Shown here piece by piece: positions 49,744 through 57,487 of a DNA stretch of 64,000 nucleotides. The translations under genes were made by a program, and so were the position numbers. Position 1 is the first letter of the stretch. The number at the start of each line of letters is the position of its first letter. Source of the DNA: Nocardioides daejeonensis (lineage in GTDB: Bacteria > Actinomycetota > Actinomycetes > Propionibacteriales > Nocardioidaceae); assembly GCF_003194585.1 (NCBI RefSeq), contig NZ_QHKZ01000003.1:434001-498000 (forward strand). The letters are read 5' to 3'. The notes under the pieces are model-generated. The model searched no databases. It was not told the DNA's origin and saw only the letters and a program-made list of their open reading frames with translations.

Positions 49744-50505
49744 ATGAGCGAGTTCAAGGGCAAGGTGGCGCTGGTGACCGGCGCCGGCCAGGGCGTGGGC
49801 CAGGGCATCGCGCTGGCGCTCGCCACCGAGGGCGTGGACGTGGCGGTCGTGGGCCGTACCGAGGCCAAGCTGGCCGACACTGCCGAGCAACTGCGGGCCC
49901 GCGGCGTGCGCGCCGAGATCTACACCGCCGACGTCATGGACACTGAGTCGATCCCCGGCCTGGTCGACCAGGTCGCCGAGGAGATGGGCAGGCTCGACAT
50001 CCTCGTCAACAACGCCTACTCGGGCACCCTCGGCCCGCTGCTGCAGACCAACCTCAAGCAGTTCACGAAGGGCTTCGTCAGCGGCCCCTTCGCTGCCTTC
50101 GCGTTCATGACCGCAGCGCACCCGCACCTCAAGGCGGCGGGCGGTGGCTCGATCATCAACCTGGTGACCGCCGCGATGGTCCGCTGGGACCTCTCGAACT
50201 ACGGCGCGTACGCCGCCGCGAAGTCCGCGCTCCGCTCGGTCAGCCGCACCGCGGCCGTCGAGTGGGCGAGTGACGGGATCCGGGTCAACAGCATCGCGCC
50301 GCACGCCCTCTCCCCCGGCCTGAAGTGGTGGATCGAGAACAACCCGGAGGAGGCGGAGGAGTTCATCGCCTCGATCCCGATGAAGTACGTCGGCGATCCC
50401 GAGACCGACATCGGCCGCGCCGTGGTCGCCCTCTGCGGCCAGGACATGCGCTACCTCACCGGTGCCACCATCCCCCTTGACGGCGGCCAGGCCCACTTCG
50501 GCTGA
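49744..50505 (+). CDS. Short-chain dehydrogenase/reductase
   Basis: 253 aa. TGAGQGVGQG cofactor motif, VNNAYSG in place of NNAG, VTAAM, YAAAK and PLDGGQAHFG. GGAG about 10 nt before the ATG. Divergent from the ligase and probably co-regulated with it. Oxidoreductase of unknown substrate. Followed by a dispersed-repeat cluster. Confidence 0.87.
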   Translation: MSEFKGKVALVTGAGQGVGQGIALALATEGVDVAVVGRTEAKLADTAEQLRARGVRAEIYTADVMDTESIPGLVDQVAEEMGRLDILVNNAYSGTLGPLLQTNLKQFTKGFVSGPFAAFAFMTAAHPHLKAAGGGSIINLVTAAMVRWDLSNYGAYAAAKSALRSVSRTAAVEWASDGIRVNSIAPHALSPGLKWWIENNPEEAEEFIASIPMKYVGDPETDIGRAVVALCGQDMRYLTGATIPLDGGQAHFG

Positions 50506-50518
50506 CCGGCCCTCTCGA

Positions 50519-50597
50519 CCGCCGGTGGTTGACCCATCCACCGGTGGTCGAGCCTGTCGAGACCCGTCCACCGGCGGTCGAGCCTGTCGAGACCCAG
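50519..50597. repeat. 30-bp tandem repeat (CCACCGGTGGTCGAGCCTGT type)
   Basis: Two complete units (50538-50567, 50568-50597) differing at very few positions, preceded by a partial copy (50519-50535). Each unit contains CCACCGGTGG (or CGG) and TCGAGCCTGTCGAGACCC. Noncoding, between convergent SDR genes. Confidence 0.82.
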
Positions 50598-50615
50598 GCT
50601 CAGGCGAGGCCAGGC

Positions 50616-51380
50616 TCAGAAGAGGTCATGCGGCCGGAGGCTGACCTCGGCGCCACCGTCGACGTAGATGACCTGCCCGGTCATGTGGGTGTTCTCCGGC
50701 GCGATGAGCCACAGCAGGGCGTTGCCGATCACCTCGGGCTCCGAGTACCCGTTGAGCGGCATCGGGACGGCCTGATCCATGATCTTCTTCCACTCCGGGT
50801 CGCTGATCAGCCCGGCGGACATGGCGGTGAGCACCACGCCAGGCGCGACCGCGTTGATCGGGATGCCTGCGCCGGCGAACTCCGGGGTGGCTGCCACGCT
50901 GCGCATCCACTGGGCGACTGCGCTCTTGGTCGAGGGGTAGATCGCGGTGGGATGGCTCGCGGCTGCCGCAGCCTCCAGGGCCGCCGCCTCATCGCCTGCC
51001 AGGCATGCGGCCACGATGTCCGGGGAGTTCGGCTGGGTGCCCGCGATCGAGCCGACCAGTGCCACCTTGCCGCGGGCGGCGGCAAGCGCAGGCTGCAGCC
51101 CGGTGACCAGGTCGACGGTGCCGAAGTAGTTGACACTCACCTGGGGCGGTCCTGCCTGGCTGAGGCCGGCCACGGTGATCAGCCCGTCCAGCTCGCCTCC
51201 GCAACGCTCCAGCACCCCGGCAATAGCGGCCTGGCGCCCCTCCGGGGTGGAGAGGTCGGCAACCACGTCGGCGTCCCGGATGTCGACCCCGATCACCTCG
51301 TCACCGCGCTCGCGCAACAGCGCGGCGGTGGCGGCGCCGATGCCGGCGGCGGATCCGGTCAGGGCGACCTTGCGACTCAT
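50616..51380 (-). CDS. 3-alpha-hydroxysteroid dehydrogenase-like SDR
   Basis: 254 aa. It follows the Comamonas 3-alpha-HSD/carbonyl reductase closely (recalled): GVDIRDADVVADLSTPEGR, QVSVNYFGTVDLV, the insertion after residue 120 and IPINAVAPGVV. TGSAAGIGAA is the NAD site and YPSTK the catalytic pair. The ATG at 51380 has AGGAG 5 nt upstream. These enzymes oxidise the 3-alpha-hydroxyl of bile acids and androsterone to the 3-ketone, the step that feeds KshA. The TetR stop abuts its start. Confidence 0.83.
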   Translation of the reverse strand: MSRKVALTGSAAGIGAATAALLRERGDEVIGVDIRDADVVADLSTPEGRQAAIAGVLERCGGELDGLITVAGLSQAGPPQVSVNYFGTVDLVTGLQPALAAARGKVALVGSIAGTQPNSPDIVAACLAGDEAAALEAAAAASHPTAIYPSTKSAVAQWMRSVAATPEFAGAGIPINAVAPGVVLTAMSAGLISDPEWKKIMDQAVPMPLNGYSEPEVIGNALLWLIAPENTHMTGQVIYVDGGAEVSLRPHDLF

Positions 51381-51382
51381 CT

Positions 51383-52012
51383 TCACTCCTGGTTCTCCGC
51401 GTCGCCGCGGGATCGGTCATAGGTGGGGCCGAGAAGCAGCTCACAGGTGAGGCGGATGTCGTCCTCACTCTCCTCGGCGGTGATCACGCTGTTGAGCACG
51501 GAGATCAGGACGCCGTACCAGGCCTGCTCGACCAACCGCACCATGCGCTCGTCCTGGGCGGTGGCATCGGTGATCCCGAGCGCCCGGAAGAGCACGACGT
51601 GGAACGAGTTGGTGACGTCGGAGCCTTCAGGCCCGATCTTGAGCTGCGCCGCGTTGTTCGCCTGCAGCATCGCCGTCGCGAGGAGAGGCCGCTCCAGGAG
51701 CCGACGGCTGGCGATGAGCAGGGTCTCGGCGACTGCCTGCGACGGCAGCGCGCCGGCATCGACCGTCACCGGCACCAGCGTGTTCACCTGGCTGCGGAGC
51801 AGACCGAGGAACAGGTCGTTCTTGGAGGGGAAGTAGCGGTAGAGGGTGGCGATGGCGACGCCGGCCTCCTTGGCCACGTCGGTCATCTGCATCCGTTCGT
51901 GGCCGTGCTGGGTGCCCAGCCGCGCAGCCGCCCGGAGGATGCGTTGGTAGCGCTCCTTCTGGTCGGCCGACACCGGCTCGGCCGGCGCCCTGTTCTCCGC
52001 GATTCGCGGCAC
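51383..52012 (-). CDS. TetR family regulator (KstR-like architecture)
   Basis: 209 aa from a GTG at 52012 (GGGGGAAG upstream). HTH: MTDVAKEAGVAIATLYRYFPSKNDLF; C-terminal domain with LLASRRLLERPLLATAMLQAN-type helices resembles KstR-like steroid regulators in layout, though not clearly orthologous. Divergent from kshA and cotranscribed with the 3-alpha-HSD-like gene, so it probably controls both. Ligand likely a steroid or its CoA ester. Confidence 0.85.
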   Translation of the reverse strand: MPRIAENRAPAEPVSADQKERYQRILRAAARLGTQHGHERMQMTDVAKEAGVAIATLYRYFPSKNDLFLGLLRSQVNTLVPVTVDAGALPSQAVAETLLIASRRLLERPLLATAMLQANNAAQLKIGPEGSDVTNSFHVVLFRALGITDATAQDERMVRLVEQAWYGVLISVLNSVITAEESEDDIRLTCELLLGPTYDRSRGDAENQE

Positions 52013-52077
52013 TGTCTTCCCCCTTGTTCGATCCGCCCACACCGGGGGTGTGGCTCGGCTCACAGCACGTCCAGTGT

Positions 52078-52124
52078 TTCCCACCGTCCGATCGCCCCGA
52101 CTTTGCCTTACCGCTGAGTGGGAA
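52078..52124. promoter_or_regulatory. kshA/TetR divergent promoter elements
   Basis: TTCCCAC (52078-52084) and GTGGGAA (52118-52124) form an inverted repeat 33 nt apart. The right arm belongs to GCTGAGTGGGA, an 11-mer repeated at 29929-29939. CACACC-GGG-GGTGTG-like symmetry occurs at about 52038-52052. Likely TetR binding region. Confidence 0.5.
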
Positions 52125-52197
52125 TGCCAGGGGGCTCGAATCGCGGAAGGCGGCCACACTCAGGGGAAGTCAGCAGATGCTTTCAGGAGGGTGCCAG

Positions 52198-53334
52198 ATG
52201 ACCGAGGACACTGCCGTACGCCGGATCGAGGTTGACGCCGCGCCCACGCGGTTCGCCCGGGGCTGGCACTGCTTGGGGCTCGAGCGCGATCTCAGCGACG
52301 GAAAGCCCCATCAGATCAACGCGTTCGGGCAGAAGCTCGTCGTGTTCGCCGGCGAGGACGGCGCGGTCAACGTGCTGGACGCCTACTGCCGGCACATGGG
52401 CGGTGACCTCTCCCAGGGCACCGTCAAGGGCAACGAGATCGCCTGCCCGTTCCACGACTGGCGCTGGGGCGGCGACGGTCGCTGCAAGCAGATCCCCTAC
52501 GCGCGCCGCGTCCCGCTGCGGGCCCGCACCGCCGCCTGGCCGACGATGATCCAGGACGGCATGGTCTTCGTCTGGAACGACCCGGAGGGCAACCCGCCCC
52601 CCGCCGACGTGACGATCCCCCGGATCCCGCAGGTCGACAGCGACCGCTGGACCGACTGGCTCTGGTACGAGACCGTCATCGAGGGCGCCAACTGCCGCGA
52701 GATCGTGGACAACGTCGTCGACATGGCCCACTTCTTCTACATCCACTACTCCTTCCCGACGTACTTCAAGAACGTCTTCGAGGGCACCAGCGCCTACCAG
52801 TACATGAACGGCACCGGGCGTGAGGACATCCGCGCGGCCCGGGGTGGCAGCAGCCCGGTGGTGCTCGGCACCACCTCCGTGGCGGCGTACCACGGACCGT
52901 CGTTCATGATCGACGAGGTCACGTACCACTACGAGGACATGGACGTCGACACGATCCTGATCAACTGCCACTACCCCATCGACTCCAACTCCTTCGTGCT
53001 GCAGTACGGGATCATCGTGGAGAAGAAGGAGGGCGTCTCCGACGACGAGGCCGAGCAGCTCGCCGCCACCACCGGCAAGTTCATCAAGTACGGCTTCGAG
53101 CAGGACGTCGCTATCTGGAAGAGCAAGACGAAGATCGACAACCCGCTGCTCTGCGAGGAGGACGGCCCGGTCTACCAGCTGCGCCGCTGGTACGAGCAGT
53201 TCTACGTCGACGCCGCCGAGGTGACGCCGGAGATGACCGACCGGTTCGAGTTCGAGATCGACACCACCCGACCCAACGAGGCGTGGCGCACCGAGGTCGA
53301 GGCGAACCTGGCGGCCCGCGCGGCCACGAGCTGA
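52198..53334 (+). CDS. kshA: 3-ketosteroid 9-alpha-monooxygenase, oxygenase component
   Basis: 378 aa, the usual KshA length. Rieske ligands C64/H66 and C83/H86 (YCRHMGGD, CPFHDW) and mononuclear iron region DNVVDMAHFFYIHYSFP (D175, H178, H183). Long stretches agree with Rhodococcus KshA: PTRFARGWHCLGL, YFKNVFEG, GFEQDVAIWK, DGPVYQLRRWY. AGGAGG 7 nt before the ATG. KshA with its reductase KshB hydroxylates C9 of 3-ketosteroids and, together with KstD, opens ring B. Neither kshB nor kstD is in the window. Confidence 0.95.
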   Translation: MTEDTAVRRIEVDAAPTRFARGWHCLGLERDLSDGKPHQINAFGQKLVVFAGEDGAVNVLDAYCRHMGGDLSQGTVKGNEIACPFHDWRWGGDGRCKQIPYARRVPLRARTAAWPTMIQDGMVFVWNDPEGNPPPADVTIPRIPQVDSDRWTDWLWYETVIEGANCREIVDNVVDMAHFFYIHYSFPTYFKNVFEGTSAYQYMNGTGREDIRAARGGSSPVVLGTTSVAAYHGPSFMIDEVTYHYEDMDVDTILINCHYPIDSNSFVLQYGIIVEKKEGVSDDEAEQLAATTGKFIKYGFEQDVAIWKSKTKIDNPLLCEEDGPVYQLRRWYEQFYVDAAEVTPEMTDRFEFEIDTTRPNEAWRTEVEANLAARAATS

Positions 53335-53648
53335 TGGGTACGCCGGCGCCACGGCCCGACGTACGCCTCGACGACGGGCCGATGCAGTCGGTCACCTGCA
53401 CCGCGTGCGCGGCCCAGGTGCTGGCTCGCAAGAGCAGTTGGGACCAGACCTCGGTGCAGTGGACGGAGCAGGCCCTGGCCGCCTGCAACGAACGGCGTCA
53501 GACGCTGCCGCCGCAGGAGCGGCCGAACCGGAACGCGTTCCTGGGCTGTTCGGCCCTCAAGGAGTCGATCCGCGAGGCCGCTGTGCGCGGCTCCCTCGAG
53601 ATCCAGGACCAGGATCCCCTGAAGACCAACCCGGAAGGACATCAGTGA
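53334..53648 (+). CDS. Small protein with CxxC motif, downstream of kshA
   Basis: 104 aa; not recognised. ATG shares a base with the kshA stop (TGATG). Cys residues at CTAC, a single Cys about 26 residues on, and a C-terminal C-SALKESIREAAVRG helix; no signal peptide. The Cys pattern does not fit a standard [2Fe-2S] or [4Fe-4S] ferredoxin. Tight coupling to kshA and the following SDR suggests a function in the same pathway. Confidence 0.72.
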   Translation: MGTPAPRPDVRLDDGPMQSVTCTACAAQVLARKSSWDQTSVQWTEQALAACNERRQTLPPQERPNRNAFLGCSALKESIREAAVRGSLEIQDQDPLKTNPEGHQ

Positions 53649-54442
53649 CCGACCTCGCCAAGTACGGCCCGTGGGCCGTCATCGCCGGCGGCTCCGAGGG
53701 GGTGGGCGCCGAGTTCGCCGACCAGCTCGCTGCGGACGGCTTCCACCTGTTGCTCGTCGCTCGCAAGCCCGGCCCCCTGGAGGAGACGGCAGAGAAGGTG
53801 CGGTCGACCCACGGGGTCGAGGTGCGTACCTTGTCCGCAGACCTCACCGATCCGGCCGCCATCACCCGGATCACCGGCGCCACCGCTGACGTCGAGGTCG
53901 GTCTGCTGATCTACAACGCCGGCGCCAACAGCTACGGCGGGCCGTTCCTGCAGGGCGAGCTGGAGGGGTTCCAGGGCGTCATCGACCTCAACCTCACCGC
54001 GATGCTGGCGCTGACCCACCACTACGGCCGGCAGATGAAGGAGCGCGGTCGCGGCGGAATCATCCTCATCGGCTCGCTGGCAGGCTACGTCGGCTGCACC
54101 TCCGAGAGCATCTACGGTGGCGTGAAGGCGTTCAGCCGTATCTTCGCGGAGGGACTCTGGTCGGAGCTGCGCGAGTACGGCGTCGATGTGCTCGAGTTCG
54201 TCCTCGGCCTCACCCGCACCCCCGCGATGGTGCGCGCCGGCCTCAACTTCGACGTGCCCGGTGTTGCCGTGACGGAGCCGGCGGACGCCGCTCGTGAAGC
54301 GCTCGACGCCATCGCCGACGGGCCGGTGCAGGTCATCTCCACCGGCGCCAAGGTCGTCGAGATGCGCTCCATCCCCGACCGGGCGAAGCTGGTGCTCGGC
54401 ACCGAGAAGGTCATGAGGATGATGGTGCCGCGACACGGCTAG
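53645..54442 (+). CDS. Short-chain dehydrogenase/reductase (17-beta-HSD12/DltE-like)
   Basis: 265 aa from a GTG overlapping the upstream stop. AGGSEGVG at residues 14-21, YNAGAN in place of NNAG, GSLAGYVG and YGGVK. This variant group includes 17-beta-hydroxysteroid dehydrogenase type 12-like enzymes, which fits the steroid context but is not specific. Ends at a long hairpin. Confidence 0.85.
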   Translation: MTDLAKYGPWAVIAGGSEGVGAEFADQLAADGFHLLLVARKPGPLEETAEKVRSTHGVEVRTLSADLTDPAAITRITGATADVEVGLLIYNAGANSYGGPFLQGELEGFQGVIDLNLTAMLALTHHYGRQMKERGRGGIILIGSLAGYVGCTSESIYGGVKAFSRIFAEGLWSELREYGVDVLEFVLGLTRTPAMVRAGLNFDVPGVAVTEPADAAREALDAIADGPVQVISTGAKVVEMRSIPDRAKLVLGTEKVMRMMVPRHG

Positions 54443-54460
54443 ACAGCCGACGCACCGCTC

Positions 54461-54525
54461 CCGACGTACCAACGGAAGGTGGCTCTCATCGTGATGATGG
54501 GAGCCACCTTCCGTTGGTACGTCGG
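54461..54525. terminator. Very long perfect hairpin (25-bp stem)
   Basis: Arms 54461-54485 and 54501-54525 are perfectly complementary, with a 15-nt loop that itself contains TCATC/GATGA. It follows the kshA operon. The stem is longer than a usual terminator and lacks a T-run. Confidence 0.7.
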
Positions 54526-54569
54526 ACAGCTGGGGGCACGGACCGGGGTCACGCCGATAGTCTGCGGAC

Positions 54570-54878
54570 ATGTCTGTCGTGAAGATCAACGCCATCGCCG
54601 TCCCTCCGCAGGCCCACGCCGAGTTGGAGCGCCGCTTCGCAGCGCGCGCCGGCACCGTCGAGGACTCTCCGGGGTTCCTCGGCTTCCAGCTGCTCCGCCC
54701 GACGGCAGGTGAGGACCGGTACTTCGTGCTGACCGAGTGGGAGGACGAGGAGTCGTACGCCGCCTGGCGCGACGGGTCGGCCCGGGCCGCCCACGCCGGG
54801 GAGCACGGCAAGCCGGTCGCCACAGGTGCCCAGCTGCTGGAGTTCGACGTGGTGTTGGAGGTGCGCCCGGGCTCCTGA
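54570..54878 (+). CDS. mhuD: Heme-degrading monooxygenase MhuD
   Basis: 102 aa ferredoxin-like dimeric alpha/beta barrel. It follows mycobacterial MhuD (Rv3592) through KINAIxVP, SPGFLGFQLLRP, YFVLTEW and PVATGAxLLEF; the heme-site residues N7, R26, W66 and H75 are all present. MhuD cleaves heme to mycobilin and iron without releasing CO. No heme uptake gene is nearby. In Mycobacterium it is not part of the steroid regulon. Confidence 0.9.
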   Translation: MSVVKINAIAVPPQAHAELERRFAARAGTVEDSPGFLGFQLLRPTAGEDRYFVLTEWEDEESYAAWRDGSARAAHAGEHGKPVATGAQLLEFDVVLEVRPGS

Positions 54879-54899
54879 CTCCTTCGAGTCCAGAGCAGG

Positions 54900-54937
54900 A
54901 CGACGGCCCCGGGACCGAGCGGTCCCGGGGCCGTCGT
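54900..54937. terminator. Bidirectional terminator hairpin
   Basis: 17-bp perfect arms (54900-54916 and 54921-54937) with a GAGC loop, between convergent mhuD and the secreted-protein gene. Confidence 0.85.
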
Positions 54938-54950
54938 GCTGCTCAGCGCG

Positions 54951-56261
54951 TCACTTGCAGAGGATCGGCAGCGGCAGGATGTCGCAGACGATCGGGATCT
55001 CCGGGATCGGCAGCGTGGGGCCGCCACCGAGTAGTCCACCGAGCAGGTCCGTGACAAGGCTGACGACGTTGTCGATCAGGCCGGTCAACACACCGAGGTC
55101 GACGCCACCGGGCAGCTCCAGGTCGGTGAGCACGGAGAAGTTCTTCAGCAGGTCACCGAAGGCGACCGCCATGGTGCTGGCATCGGCGCTCCCGGTGAGG
55201 AGTGCCTCGAGCTGAGCTGGCGAGAGCAGACCTCCGAAGAGCGCCAGCACCTGCTCCGGGCTGGTCGGCAGGTTGTTGAAGCCACCCAGCAGGCTCAGCA
55301 GGTCCGTCGGGTCGAGAGCGCCGATCACCTCTGCCGGAAGGAACCCGGTGAGCAGCTGCTTGAGCTGCTCGACGCCGAGCGTCGGCAACGTGCTGGTGTC
55401 GCCACCGGCCAGTTGGGCGAACTGGGTGAAGAGCCGGAGCACCGATCCGAGCGCGGCGGGATCGAGGTGACCGACGAGAGCGTCCAGACCGGTACGGAAG
55501 AGGGTGAACAACGCCATCGGGTCGGTCGGGATGGGAAGCGCACCGCCGCCGAGCGCGCCGAACTGTCCGGCGATCCCCTTGAAGACCTCCAGCAGCATCG
55601 CAGGGTCGGCTCCACCGCTGAGGAGCGAGGTGATCTGTGCCGGGTCCAGAGCGCCGCCGAGCAGCTCCGAGAGGAGGCCTGCGTCGAGCGGCATGCCGAA
55701 GCCCTCGGTGATCCCAGCGAGCAGGCCGGCGTCGAGAGCCGGCAGCTGGCCACCGCCGAGCACCGCGAGCAGGTTGGTGAGCTGCGCCGCATCGACCGGC
55801 GCACCGTTCGCGCCACCGATGCCACCCGGCAGCGAGGGGCTCTTCGCGCCACTCTGGCTCAGCAGTGCGAGCAGCTGGCCGAGCTGGTTGCCGGCTGGGC
55901 TGGCAGGAACCTCAGCGCAGGCCTTGGCCGTCTTCTGCCGGGCAGTGGCGTGCGCCGCCTTGGCCCGGTGCAGCTTGCTCTTTGCCTTGGTCACGGCCTT
56001 CTTGGCCTTGCGCACCTTGGCCTTCTTGACCGTCGCGGGCCGAGCGGACTTCTTCGCCTTCTTGACCAACTTCTTGGCCTTGGCCACCTTCGCCTTGGCC
56101 GCATGCACCTCGGCTGCCCGCGCGCCCTCTGCACGCTGCGCGGCGACGCACGCTGCCTGGTCGGCGGGAGCGGCCTCCGCCGCGGTCATCGGCAACGCCA
56201 TCAATCCGGCCGTGACGGCCACCAGCGTGGTGGACACGAGCAGGCGCTTCAGCTTGATCAT
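54951..56261 (-). CDS. Secreted Lys/Ala-rich and Leu/Gly-rich repeat protein
   Basis: 436 aa. Signal peptide (MIKLKRLLVSTTLVAVTAGLM...EAAPA), then a very basic KAKKLVKKAKK-type coiled region (about 55-125) with one Cys at each side, then a long low-complexity part of degenerate repeats with LLALL, GGxLPALDAGLL, DPAxITSLLSGG and LPIPTDPMALF. Ends with IVCDILPLPILCK, a Cys pair. GGGAGG upstream of the ATG at 56261. No enzyme motif; probably a cell-surface or envelope protein. Paralogue follows upstream at 56493. Confidence 0.8.
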   Translation of the reverse strand: MIKLKRLLVSTTLVAVTAGLMALPMTAAEAAPADQAACVAAQRAEGARAAEVHAAKAKVAKAKKLVKKAKKSARPATVKKAKVRKAKKAVTKAKSKLHRAKAAHATARQKTAKACAEVPASPAGNQLGQLLALLSQSGAKSPSLPGGIGGANGAPVDAAQLTNLLAVLGGGQLPALDAGLLAGITEGFGMPLDAGLLSELLGGALDPAQITSLLSGGADPAMLLEVFKGIAGQFGALGGGALPIPTDPMALFTLFRTGLDALVGHLDPAALGSVLRLFTQFAQLAGGDTSTLPTLGVEQLKQLLTGFLPAEVIGALDPTDLLSLLGGFNNLPTSPEQVLALFGGLLSPAQLEALLTGSADASTMAVAFGDLLKNFSVLTDLELPGGVDLGVLTGLIDNVVSLVTDLLGGLLGGGPTLPIPEIPIVCDILPLPILCK

Positions 56262-56437
56262 CCAGGGTCTCCCTCCCCATCGGTGATACCGCGACAAGTC
56301 TGGGGGCGCCGGCAGCGCTCTCCCTGCCTAATCGGAAAAACCGCACCGAACAGCCAGACCGGCATCACCCGGACGGGCCATGCGTCGTACGCCGGCGCTC
56401 CGGAAGGCTGCCGACCGGGTTGAGTGCCACGCAAGAA

Positions 56438-56475
56438 GACCGCGGCCCCCGCCCCGGAAGGCGAGGACCGCGGTC
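56438..56475. terminator. Hairpin terminator
   Basis: GACCGCGG (56438-56445) pairs with CCGCGGTC (56468-56475); lies just after the second secreted-protein gene (minus strand). Confidence 0.55.
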
Positions 56476-56492
56476 CTTGTCGTGTTCGCTAC

Positions 56493-57368
56493 TCAGGGAA
56501 AGGGCAGCGGGATCGGGAGGCCACCGCCACCCAACAGCCCACCCAGGTCCAGGCCCAGTCCGCCGAGCAGGTCACCGAGACCGGTGAGCAGCTCGATGAG
56601 CGCGCCCGGGTCGGTGGGGATCGGCAGGTCGCCGGCCCCCGGGATCGAGCCGAACTGGCCCGCCATCGCGGTGAAGATCTCCAGCAACGCAGCCGGGTCC
56701 ATGTCGGTCGGGATGCCGCCTCCGGCAAGCCCACCGAGCAGGTCGGTCAGCATCGCCGGGTCCATGCCGCCCAACAGGCCGGTCAGCATCTCAGGGTCGA
56801 GCATCGACGGGTCCAGGTACTGCGTGAACATCTCGAACATGCCAGCCAGCTGGGTCGGGTCGAAGCCGTCCGGGATCGGCAGGCCGCCGGTGCCGCCGCC
56901 GAAGCCGTTGAGCAGCTCGGTGAAGGCGTCGAGGTCGAAGCCGTCGGGCAGACCGCCGCCCGGGAGCCCCCCGGCCCCCTGCATGAAGAGGGCGAGCAGC
57001 TGGCTGAAGGCGTCGGTCGGGTCCGCTGCCGGTGCCGCACACTTCGCCGCGGCGTTCGACTTCGCCCGCGAGAGGGCGGCCTTCTTGTTGGCGAGGTTCT
57101 TCTTCGCCTTGGTGACCTTCTTCTTGGCCTTCTTGACCTTGGCCTTCTGGTGGGTGGCCTTGGCCTTCTTGACCTTCTGCTTGGCCTTCTTGACCTTCTG
57201 CTTCGCCTTCGCGACAGCGGTCTTGGCGGTGCTCGCCGACTGCTGAGCGGCAACGCACCCCGGATCGCCCGGCGCGGCGTTGGCGGTGCCGGCCGGCAAC
57301 GCGGTCAGACCGAGTGCCAGCGCCACCATCGTGATGGCGACCAGGACTCGCTTCAATGCACTACTCAT
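56493..57368 (-). CDS. Secreted Lys/Ala-rich and Leu/Gly-rich repeat protein, paralogue
   Basis: 291 aa. Same design as 54951-56261: signal peptide (SSALKRVLVAITMVALALGLTALP), Cys, a KAKQKVKKAKQKVKKAKA-type basic coil (about 50-110), Cys, then Leu/Gly/Pro/Asp-rich repeats (GLLGGMDPAMLTDLLGG) ending in GLPIPLPFP. GGAGGAAAC precedes the ATG at 57368. The shorter C-terminus lacks the final Cys pair. Tandem duplication is evident. Confidence 0.8.
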   Translation of the reverse strand: MSSALKRVLVAITMVALALGLTALPAGTANAAPGDPGCVAAQQSASTAKTAVAKAKQKVKKAKQKVKKAKATHQKAKVKKAKKKVTKAKKNLANKKAALSRAKSNAAAKCAAPAADPTDAFSQLLALFMQGAGGLPGGGLPDGFDLDAFTELLNGFGGGTGGLPIPDGFDPTQLAGMFEMFTQYLDPSMLDPEMLTGLLGGMDPAMLTDLLGGLAGGGIPTDMDPAALLEIFTAMAGQFGSIPGAGDLPIPTDPGALIELLTGLGDLLGGLGLDLGGLLGGGGLPIPLPFP

Positions 57369-57487
57369 CGGGTTTCCTCCCCATGTCACGGATACCGCTC
57401 ACGAGTGTGCGCTCGGTCACCCGGACATGGGGAGGGGATGCCCCTAAAACCGACCGATCGGACAGCCGGCATGGCCCAGAAGGAATT

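Noticed and set aside
54461..54525. Insertion sequence end
   Set aside because: No transposase gene, no target duplication and no second inverted end at a distance; a hairpin is the simpler reading.
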